A program made the position numbers and the translations under genes. Of a stretch of DNA of 64,000 nt, positions 1-8,556 are shown piece after piece. The notes below the pieces were generated by a model. That model made no database searches, had not been told where the DNA came from, and was given only the letters and a program-made list of their open reading frames with translations. The stretch spans positions 62,001 through 126,000 of the forward strand of contig CAJQUW010012972.1 of NCBI GenBank assembly GCA_907163375.1, in the 5' to 3' direction. Every line of letters begins with the position of its first letter. Position 1 is the stretch's first letter. Source of the DNA: Prostheceraeus crozeri. Lineage: Eukaryota; Platyhelminthes; Polycladida; Euryleptidae.

Positions 1-1240
1 CGGAGTCCTATCAACACAACAAAACACAACAAACAAAAACACCCATCAAACAAAAAATCAACAACACAAACAACACAACCAAAATTCAAAAACAAATCAA
101 ACAAAACAAATCAACAACAAACAACAACAAACAAACAACAACAAACAAACAACAAACAACAACACAAAACAACAAACAACAACAAACAACTCACACAAAT
201 CAACAACACAACACAACAAATCACAACAAACAATCAACAATCAAACACAAACAACAAAAACACACAAATCAACAATCAAACAACAAACAACACAAACAAA
301 CACAACAACAAACATCAACAACAAACAACAAACACAACACAAACAAACAACAACAAACAAACACAACAAACATCAAAACAAACAACAACAACACAACAAA
401 CACAAATCAAAACAACACACAAACAATCACAATCATCAAACAACAACACATCACAACAACAACAAATCACACAACAATCACAACAATCAACAACAACATC
501 AAACACACAACAATCAACAAATCAACAAAAATCAACAACACAACACAAACAAACAACAACACACAAATCAAAATCAACAACAATCAACAACACAACACAA
601 CAACACAAAACAACAAAACAACAACATCAACAACAACAAACAACAAACACAACAACACAACAACAAAACAAATCAAAAAACAAATCAAAATCACACAAAC
701 AACACAACAACACAACAAACACAACAAACAAACACACAAACAACAAACACAAAACACAACACACAACACAAACAACACAACACAACAACAACAAACAACA
801 CAATCACAAACACAAACAACAAACACAAAAACAACACAACAACAAACAAACAACAACACAACACAATCAATCACAAACAAACAACAACAAACACAAACAC
901 AAAATCAACAAACAAAACACAACAAACAACACACAAAAATCACAAAATCAAATCAAACAACAAACACACAAACAACAAACACAAACACAAACACTACAAC
1001 AAATCACAAAAACAACAACCAACATAACCACACAAAACAATCAAAACAAAAGAACAACAACAAACACAAACAAATACACACAACCAAAAAAAAAACAAAT
1101 AAAAAAAAACAATCAACAAAACAAACCAATCAAAAAAACAAAACAACAAACAAAAAACATCTCACAATCAAAACACAAAAAAATAAAACAACAAAACAAC
1201 AATCAAAATCAACAACCCCCGAGTCGGAGTCCTATCAAAA
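1..1240. repeat. Low-complexity A/C-rich, nearly G-free tract
   Basis: After the first few bases no G is seen until about position 1052, and most T residues occur in the words ATCA or TCAA. The tract is irregular, not a fixed-period satellite. It begins with CGGAGTCCTATCAA and ends at CCCCCGAGTCGGAGTCC, exactly the two halves of the short motif at 2215..2272, so it looks like an expansion inside a copy of that motif. Open frames read from the minus strand here are only Cys/Val/Leu/Phe runs with no recognisable protein. It may be a real expanded repeat or a consensus artefact next to the N gap. Confidence 0.8.
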
Positions 1241-1248
1241 TGATAGGA

Positions 1249-1348
1249 NNNNNNNNNNNNNNNNNNNNNNNNNNNNNNNNNNNNNNNNNNNNNNNNNNNN
1301 NNNNNNNNNNNNNNNNNNNNNNNNNNNNNNNNNNNNNNNNNNNNNNNN
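1249..1348. other. Assembly gap of 100 N
   Basis: One hundred N bases. The gap directly follows a copy of the palindromic TCGGAGTCCTATCA motif, so the joined sequence on either side need not be truly adjacent. Confidence 0.99.
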
Positions 1349-1540
1349 CACATTTCGTTCCTAAATTTCCTAGTCTAAATTTCCTTTTCTATTCAAGATA
1401 TGCCTTAACTCAAATAAAGGCATGAAACTCCTTACATAGGATTTGGCCGCATAAATCATACGTCAATGGAGAGGACTATTTTCTTATACAGACTAATTGG
1501 CCGAGAATGCATGGTATCTGTCCAATAATGTTCCTTTAGA

Positions 1541-1605
1541 TCAGGAGTCCCGGAGTCCCATCATTTTTGCTGGAGTCGGAGTCCTATCAAATGATAGGAC
1601 TCCGG
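1541..1605. repeat. Short palindromic repeat, degenerate copy
   Basis: Contains two tandem starts of GGAGTCCCATCA / GGAGTCGGAGTCCTATCA followed by its inverted complement TGATAGGACTCC. The palindrome centre is ATCAAATGAT. The same motif flanks the G-free tract at the left end and recurs at 2215..2272. It could be the end of a small hAT-type element rich in GTCGGAGTC, but no partner end or target duplication was found. Confidence 0.6.
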
Positions 1606-2214
1606 TCTACAGCTAGACCAGGAATAATATATTACAAGCAAATTATTTATTCTCGTGCATGGCTGCCACTGTTTTGATGTCAACTTTCTCCGTCAAACAA
1701 AAAGTACAGAGACACTGCTGCATGCAAAGCCTGTAATAGTTGAGGGAATGAACCGTGATAGTGAAAAAGGATTGTCTTTTCACTCGGCGATTTAGTAGAA
1801 AGACAAGCCTCCCTAGCCTCGATCACACCTACGCACCAAAGGTCACATCAGAGACAAAAATGAAATTCTAGTTTGTTTGAGAACATTACCTCTTACCCTC
1901 ACGCTAATCGAGTGTGATTTCTCCTCCAAAGCGCATATCAAAATCGAAAGTGCACTCATATTTTTTGGAGAAGGATGGGGGATTTTCCTGCCTGGTATAG
2001 ACAGGAGAAAAACCGTGTGAAGCACACATCAACAAGATGGGAGGAGCAGAGTCGCATGCATCCAATTTAAAGCGACATTTGATAAGTTTTCATTGAACAT
2101 TATCGATAATTGATACAGCAATGATCATTAAAGATAAGTTCAGGTAAGCATAATGATCTATGATGTAGGTTACCATTTAATTTTCCAAAAAACTAGGCTT
2201 ATATACTTGCCACC

Positions 2215-2272
2215 CGGAGTCGGAGTCCTATCAACCCCCGAGTCGGAGTCCTATCAAAATGATAGGACTCCG
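2215..2272. repeat. Short palindromic repeat, best-preserved copy
   Basis: The motif CGGAGTCCTATCAA is followed by CCCCCGAGTCGGAGTCC and then the perfect palindrome formed by GGAGTCCTATCA and TGATAGGACTCC. This is the compact version of the arrangement that, at positions 1..1248, is split by about 1.2 kb of G-free sequence. Confidence 0.65.
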
Positions 2273-2893
2273 CATCCCTGCTTTAGATGCATGGTCCTTG
2301 TTCCCTTAAAATCCCTGATGCTGTCCTGGCTTATGCCTGTCGCATCTTGCATACTAACCTTACATGAATGACTGCATTTGACGGCGCGCTATCAGACATT
2401 TGACGGCAGCTGACTCATTGATTTACGACTTATCTCGTCGAATGTCGGAATTCATTTCATCTTATTGCTTAAGAATTATTTTGATAAGCCATCACATGAA
2501 TTGATTCAGAGAACTCAAATGATCAAATAATGAGAACATTAATTTCAGGCATAATATCAGCCCGGTTGCTCACCGAATTTTTCAGGTACAAGCCCGGCCC
2601 GAGACGCTTACAGTTCTGGTTTTATTAGCATTCATTTTACCTAAGATTTGCTCATGATTTCTCTTCCTTATATAGAGTTCCTTCTATTTTCACACATTTC
2701 CTTTTCGGCTTCAAATTTCGTTTTGTATGCAGCGGCTGCATTAAATCCTGTTGTTGCATAAGCTTGATCAAGAGGGAAAGAAGTGCTGATGCTTGAGGTG
2801 GCTTTCATCTAGCGACTTTGAACAACACGAATCTATTGACAGTTGCTGAAAGCGATTCCGCTTATTGATGAGTAAATCACTAAGTTCACTAAC

Positions 2894-2977
2894 CTGTGTC
2901 CCTGTGTTCATCGGCGGTGTTACCGGAAGGGATGATCACATATTCAAAGGTGACACCCGGCACAATGCCGAATAATC
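2894..2977 (-). CDS. NOMO: Probable NOMO internal exon (28 codons)
   Basis: On the minus strand a candidate acceptor TATTCAG and a donor GTTAGT bracket 84 bases that read through with no stop as RLFGIVPGVTFEYVIIPSGN and a further eight residues. The piece resembles the NOMO stretch recalled from human as RLRGLLPGCVYHVQ, which lies just downstream of the segment encoded by the exon at 20328..20417. Strand, order and phase (phase 1 at both ends) agree with that exon. The acceptor has a poor pyrimidine tract and identity is low, so this is a proposal rather than a certainty. At least one NOMO exon of roughly 75 codons between this and the 20.3 kb exon was not located. Confidence 0.55.
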
Positions 2978-3640
2978 CTGAATACTCAATCCCATGATAC
3001 AGCCAATCGACAAAACAGCTTCAAAAAGGTTTCTTTTCGATACGAAAGACGAATGAATTTGAAATTGTTAGACAGCAGTAGCATCTCTTTGACATTGTTC
3101 CTGACATTATTTCTATCGCCAGAAAGAAACGCAAGAAGGAAATTACGCAGCACAAAATAATCCGAAATTTCCGCAGCCAGTGGCAACAGAATATATGCAC
3201 AAATCGACTACTGACTTCATTTGATTTTGGTATACTTCATTTAATCAGCATAATTTTCGACGTAATTACTTTCATTTTTTGTAGGTCTATGGGTCAATTT
3301 TTTTCTATCTCTTTCCATTGTTCTAGGAATCTCGGCTCCGGGTTGCTGCGAACGGTAGTTTATGTTACTATAGATGCTGTATTTCTTTGCATAAGAAACG
3401 CATTTAATTACCTACGACCCTGAAAAGCAGTTTACTATTCATTCATTAAACACTTGAACTCCGATTGAGTATTAACGAGCCGAATATTGAGTCAAAATAA
3501 GTACAAAGTCCACAATCTGCCGATACTAAGTTGCAGAAGATTTTGAACTATGAGCTCACGGATTTGAATATGACAAATCCATGTTAACCTTCTTGTCTGT
3601 ATCACTATTTTCACTACTGATTGACATCCTCTGAGATTTG
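2978..3640. other. Intronic sequence, nothing recognised
   Basis: AT-rich sequence without a supported gene, RNA or repeat. It lies inside the presumed NOMO intron. Confidence 0.4.
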
Positions 3641-3644
3641 TCAT

Positions 3645-3860
3645 AGCAGACCTTATTCCTGATGGCTGCACTAAATTGCTTCCGCCACTCGATGCTTGTG
3701 TGAAGAAATCATTAAGGGACTTGTGTCGGCAACGATACGATGAGAGGTTGTGCCTACTCTTGGCGGTAATATGATGACTCCAAACTTCAAACTGGTTGGA
3801 GGAATGGTTTGGAGCAAATCGAATGAGTTATTTTTGCATGGAACGAAGCTTCCAAGGAAG
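3645..3860 (+). pseudogene. pogo/Tigger-like transposase C-terminal fragment, plus copy
   Basis: The plus strand reads ADLIPDGCTKLLPPLDACVK and continues with a basic segment and then, in another frame, VPTLGGNMMTPNFKLVGG. This is the conserved end of the DDE domain of pogo/Tigger-type (CENP-B-like) transposases, where GCTSLLQPLD followed by NKPFKD is the family pattern. The frame changes near 3750, so the copy is dead. A second copy lies on the opposite strand at 4199..4468, the two pointing at each other. The next 250 bases (3860..4111) contain an acidic open frame that could be the transposase tail, but this is uncertain. Confidence 0.65.
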
Positions 3861-4198
3861 TGATGATCATAAAATTTGAAGTCTATGTTATAATAGCCAC
3901 CTCAAACAAATACAAAATCTCCTGTATGCAAAAAGGAAGTCCAGCAGAGAAAGCATGTAATTTACTGGAAGATGATCCTTCTCCTGAGGTTATTTCTGAG
4001 GTCGTTGAACCAGCAAATGAAGATGGTATCCCTCTCTCCTTCCGATTAAGTATATTAGACTTAATTCGATCAGTGATTATGATGACCTTGAAGACATTTC
4101 AATTCATGTGAGCTTAATTTGCAGCTATCTAGCATTTCATTCTTATCATATCTATGATACAGTGTGTGTCTTTGTTTGAGGTGGTTATAACGCAGACT

Positions 4199-4468
4199 TT
4201 AAAAGATCTGATCACACCTTGTAGGCTTCGTTCCATGCAAAAATAACTGATTTGTTTTTTTCCAAAACAGTCCTCCAACTAATTTGAAGTTTGGAGCCAT
4301 CACGTAACAGCCAAGAGTAGGCACAGACTCTCCTTTATGAAGCCATTCATCGCATCGTTGTCGAAACAAGTCCTTGAATGATTTCTTCGCACAAGCATTG
4401 AGTGGCTGAAACAATAAAGTGCACCAATCAGGAATAAAGTCTGTCATTAAAGTATTTTTGCTCCACAC
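4199..4468 (-). pseudogene. pogo/Tigger-like transposase C-terminal fragment, minus copy
   Basis: The minus strand reads FIPDWCTLLFQPLNACAKKS, then a basic FKDLFRQRCDEWL segment and VPTLGCYVMAPNFKLVGG. This matches the same pogo-family region as the fragment at 3645..3860, and the nucleotide sequences of the two are clearly related though diverged. The catalytic N-terminal part is absent and no terminal inverted repeats were found. With the plus copy it forms a convergent pair about 340 bases apart, either an old inverted duplication or two independent insertions. Confidence 0.7.
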
Positions 4469-4469
4469 A

Positions 4470-5690
4470 TTTTAGCATATCCTTCTTAGCATTAACTTTT
4501 TGTGAACATTTATGATCTTCATTTTCTTCATTACCTAATCTTGAACCACGTCAATAATGTTCAGATAATGAAATGAAGTCAGTGTCGGTGCAGTTTGCTG
4601 CATCAATGTCTAGGACTAGGCCTCTCTTTAATTCATCCAGTGGTCTTTCCTTGTTAGATCTACAAACTGTCTGAAATATCTACATTTGCATTTTATAAGA
4701 TAATTTGTCTTCCTCATCAGTCTGAGCGTCATGGTCTCTGTATCATTTATTGGTGCATCTGCAATTGATCAGCAATGTCTCTGAAACCTGCCAAATTTGA
4801 GTGTGAAATTCATAATTTCATAGGAAATGACATTTTAGAACGAGACAAAAAATATCTTTTCCGGGCGGTCAGTTAAGCTTGCTCCACTACTGCAACAGGT
4901 TGTCAGTTACACAGCCAACTATCTGCTTTACGCTTCTAGATATTTTCTTTTTGAGGATATTCAAAATGATTAAATATTCCATTGTTAAAAAATAGAGCTA
5001 TAGGATATAGGAACACTTGAACAGATACAGGCTATATATTAAATTTTTCATAGAATGTACTCTGCTCATTGTTTTAGCACTTCGTCTTTTAATGTTTGAC
5101 ACAAAATCAGATTTTTTTGGCCATTCTGATAGTTAATAAAATTGTAAATATAGGCCAATTGTATATCAATGTATTTTATTACATTGATTAACGCCTCATA
5201 TTTCAAGAAAATCAAGTGATTTGATTGAAAAGAAGCTATTGTGATGACTGTTGATTGCTTGTGTCGAATAAAAGGTCAAAGTGTTAAACTTTGGAGCTGC
5301 AACTTCAATAGTTGATGATGAAATACGTCTATAAGTAGTGTGATGATACCTATGCATTTTAGGCAGAAAAGACGCATACCTCTCAGACAACCGAAATTTG
5401 TCAGAAACTTCAACCCAGCTCACATCATTAGGCAACAGAAACAGCTATTTTCCCACAAATTCTCAGACCAATCGGTGCTATAGTTTCTTTACAACAAACG
5501 AAAAACGTCGACAAATTGTCGTTTTTATAAAAAATTCGAAAATGCAAAAAAGTTTGGGTAGAGGTTTTTTTCAAAAGTAGCAACTCCGAAATAGATCTTT
5601 AGTTTTACACAAAAGCTCATCTTTCTGTCCGATAAACTTTCGAAGTTAGAAAAAAGTGCACACCCTAATATATATATATAGGGTCATATT
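4470..5690. other. No gene recognised
   Basis: AT-rich sequence. A minus-strand stretch near 4545..4680 stays open for about 40 codons (it includes RPLDELKRGLVLDIDAANCT) and could belong to the same transposon family as the neighbouring fragments, but I cannot place it. A short TA run sits at about 5670..5680. Confidence 0.35.
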
Positions 5691-6225
5691 CATTCGCCAC
5701 TTTGGCAGGCTGTCGTGCGGTCGCTGCGCGTGCACAGCTCCTGCTAGCGGCTGCTTCTGCTTGGCTTGCTTCGCCTGTACTTAAATCATCATTATTTGCT
5801 TACATAGTTTTACCTTATATTTGATCCACCCTTGCATCACTTGACTGTATATATCTCCACTTGGTCAACGACTTTTCGGATCAATTACTGGTTGATTCTC
5901 CTCGCTGGACAATACACGTTTTCTGCTATCGCTCGCCATTATCACTCGCTTAGTCATCGTCTCAAAACCAGCGACATTTTCCTTCTACATTACACCTCGT
6001 CTGCATCTTATTACCTGCGCGCTATCTCCTGCCTTACCTTCTCCAACATCTTTCTGCAGTGCTGTGTGACGTGTTTCCCTGCATCATTCAATCCTATGAC
6101 TTATTGTGTCCATCAGCACCGACGCGCTTTAATTTTCTTTGTAGATTTGTAAAAGCTCTTACTGATTCCCGATATGTAAGGCTTCAATAAAAGATATATA
6201 ATTACTATAACTACTATAAATACTA
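5690..6225 (+). other. Possible LINE 5' or 3' remnant
   Basis: An open frame at 5832..6152 contains RINYWLILLAGQYT, which recalls the hydrophobic stretch found near the start of some CR1/jockey-group LINE proteins (usually followed by a GDIxxNPGP motif, not seen here). The segment ends with AATAAAAGATATATAATT just before the LINE fragment at 6226. It may be the 5' end of that LINE joined to its 3' end by an internal deletion, but the link is inference. Confidence 0.25.
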
Positions 6226-7075
6226 ACTAACTGCCTTCAACTTAACATCGCCAAGACTGAAGTGATGTGGTGCTCTTCACAGCGTCGTCAGAATTTGGTT
6301 CCTCACCTTCCACTGTTCATAGGCAGCCATTCGGTAACACCAGTCAAGAAAGTCCGCAATCTTGGCATCTGTCTCGATTCGACCCTCTCCATGAAATGCC
6401 ATATTCAGCAGACAGTTTCTTCGTGTTTCAATGCTCTTCGCCAGATAAGATCAATTCGTAATTGTGTTCCTCAGTCGGTTTTGTCTACTGTTATAGTCAG
6501 CATTGTGCACTCGCGTCTCAATTACTGCTGCAGCTTATACCAGGACCCCTCAGTATCATTTCTCGACTACAATCGGTCCTTAACGCTAGTGCAAGACTCA
6601 TCTTCAATTCTCGCAGCGATGACCACATCACGCCTTTGCTTACCTCCTTACAATGGCTCCCTATTCGATATCGCATTGAATACCGACTGTTGGTTATAGT
6701 GTTTCGTTGTCTTAATGATGAAGGTCCATCCTACCTCAGAAGCTGTCTCCAGTTGGTTTCTGAACTAAAATCGAGATCACACCTGCGATCATCGTCTCTG
6801 ATGGCTCTAGCTATACCAACGACGCGCCGTAAAACTATTGGTGACCGAGCGTTTTCAATATGCGCCGCTCGTGCTTGGAACAAACTTCCATGTTTCGAGT
6901 GACCCCGTTTTTCTCTCTCTCTCTCTCCAGCATTTCTTAACTGTTTACTTCCACTCTATTTTCCGATCCAGATGTTATGTTGTAATATGTCTAATTGTAA
7001 AGTGGCCTTGTAGTGTCTAACGAAATGCCACTTAAAAATTATTCGTGGAAATAAATAAATATATACCGTGTATAT
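6226..7075 (+). mobile_element. 5'-truncated CR1/L2-like LINE, end of reverse transcriptase ORF
   Basis: Coding similarity runs from LNIAKTEVMWCSS (about 6240) through VRNLGICLDSTLSM, LQSVLNASARLIF, LQWLPIRYRIEYRLL and RRKTIGDRAFSICAARAWNK to a stop at 6902. This is the thumb and C-terminal tail typical of CR1/L2/Rex-type non-LTR retrotransposons; the endonuclease and the catalytic YADD region are missing. The frame changes once near 6540, where the text moves from LNYCCSLYQ to SIISRLQSVL. A roughly 170-base 3' UTR follows and ends in ATAAATAAATATATA, running into a TA microsatellite. Confidence 0.85.
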
Positions 7076-7085
7076 ATATATATAT

Positions 7086-7554
7086 AAATACGAAATGTGC
7101 TCTCCTGCCCCACCGAGAATTGTACTCTCCTGCCCCACTTGTACATGAAGGGACCATCGGACCAGGCATTTGGAGGCATATTCCCGCAAAAGCTAACTCT
7201 AAATACGAAAATTGATGGCCTACAGCAATCGTCGGACCAGGCATTTGGAGGTTCTCTGACAGCCATAGCACTTCTTTCACATCAGTACATCTCAATGCAC
7301 AATCATATTCCGCAAAAGCTAACTCTAAATACGAAAATTGACATATCACAGCACGATCATATTCCGCAAAAGCTAACTCTAAATACGAAAATTGAAGGGA
7401 CCAGGGCCTACAGCAATCGTCGGACCATTGGAGGCGCTGACAGCCATAGAACTTCTTTCACAATAATCATATTCCGCAAAAGCTCATGGGCAGGAGAGTC
7501 AGTGGGGCGGGCAGGAGAGTACAATTCGGTGGGGCAGGAGCGCACATTTCGTAT
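7086..7554. mobile_element. MITE with ~50-bp inverted ends inside a TA microsatellite
   Basis: The left end (ATACGAAATGTGCTCTCCTG, then CCCCACCGAGAATTGTACTC) is matched in reverse complement by the right end at about 7504..7554, with a two-base indel and one or two substitutions. TA dinucleotide runs flank both ends, so a TA target is likely. Inside are three copies of a 35-base unit containing GCAAAAGCTAACTCTAAATA at about 7185, 7310 and 7367, and two copies of a segment with GGACCAGGCATTTGGAGG. No protein is encoded. It is a non-autonomous DNA transposon of unknown superfamily. Confidence 0.85.
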
Positions 7555-7600
7555 CTATATATATATATATATATTCTTTTGATCGCAATTGGTCAGTTAA

Positions 7601-7772
7601 ATTTACAAAGAAAAATAAGACTAGACCAATTAATAAAATTTTTATTAGACGATATTTCGTGTGGTACTTGATCACGTCTAAAATTCGAATTTTGGACGTG
7701 ATCAAGTGCCACACAAAATATCGTCTAATAAAAATTTTATTAATTGGTCTAGTCTTATTTTTCTTTGTAAAT
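7601..7772. repeat. 172-bp near-perfect palindrome (fold-back)
   Basis: The two 86-base arms are reverse complements with only a few mismatches; the centre is AAAATTCGAATTTT. The outer ends are ATTTACAAAG and CTTTGTAAAT, the latter running straight into TATATATATATA. No loop separates the arms. It looks like a hairpin-type MITE or a head-to-head dimer of a short element placed in the same TA-rich spot as the neighbouring MITE. Confidence 0.9.
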
Positions 7773-7826
7773 ATATATATATAGGTCATTCCACGATGAT
7801 TCAACCAATGGCATGTGGCACTAAGT

Positions 7827-8543
7827 GGCTCCAAAGATGGTGAAAAAATAGGGTCCGCGAAAAAACACAAAATTTAAACTAATCTCACAACTTTCTGTAC
7901 TCGTAAGTTACCCGTAATAACCATGACAATTGTGTTGCTGTATATCCGTGTGTTTCACAGCTGTGATCCTAAGCGGTAACCAGAATACAGAGAGCTACAC
8001 CAGGCATTCAAAAATCGTGCTTTTTCAAAAATTGCCAAAAGTGGCAGTTTTCAAGCTGGGCTAGCTTTTTTCTGTATGCCAGTTTTGACTCCAAATTGAT
8101 ACTGAAACTCAGAAACATGCTCAATTACTTGTAAAAGAAATTTGATCAGGTAACCGATAGTAAAAGTGGTATAAATTGGCCAATTTTGATTTTGCGCATT
8201 TTTTCAATGTATGATGTCAATATTATATAAGTAGTATCGAGAAGTAGCATTTACAGTACAATAGCTTTTGAAAACGTTAAGTTGGTGTGAGGTAAGAAAT
8301 TATTCCCTTTGATAATAATTATACATGGAACTTTGATATATTGCAATAAAGCCAAAAATGACTTTCGAAGTTCCAGTTTTGTTGGACTAGATATGCTTTA
8401 TCAATCGACATTGTACTTTTGAATAGTTAAGATTGTGCGAAATGCTCAGGATCGATTTATCTTACTATTTTCTGAAGTGATCAATTGCTTTTAGTAATTT
8501 CAGCTATTCTAATGGTGAGATGTCATTCGCAACGAACCGGAGA
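7827..8543. repeat. Left inverted-repeat arm
   Basis: Matches 14779..15495 in reverse complement over 717 bases; I saw no mismatch in the stretches I compared base by base (about 7840..8080 and 8440..8543). The arm ends at CGCAACGAACCGGAGA, three bases before the target duplication of the inserted LINE. Such similarity means recent insertion or gene conversion between arms. Confidence 0.9.
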
Positions 8544-8556
8544 AGAGCCCTAATGC

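Larger units (their letters stand above)
1349..2893. other. No gene recognised; two short palindromic repeat copies
   Basis: I see no convincing coding exon here. The stretch holds the copies of the short palindromic motif listed separately. The next NOMO exon would be expected on the minus strand in or beyond this stretch but was not recognised. Confidence 0.5.

Noticed and set aside
315-880. Long minus-strand open frames in the G-free tract
   Set aside because: They consist almost only of Cys, Val, Leu, Phe and Asp because of base composition; there is no protein-like sequence.
2660-2790. Minus-strand open stretch containing FPLDQAYATTGFNAAA
   Set aside because: Protein-like in appearance but lacks matching splice sites and resembles no NOMO segment or known family.
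5196-5580. Opposed short frames near 5.2-5.6 kb
   Set aside because: No domain, splice signal or repeat supports them.
5700-5790. GC-rich TCGTGCGGTCGCTGCGCGTG segment as a possible RNA gene
   Set aside because: No cloverleaf or conserved box structure; more likely part of a LINE remnant.
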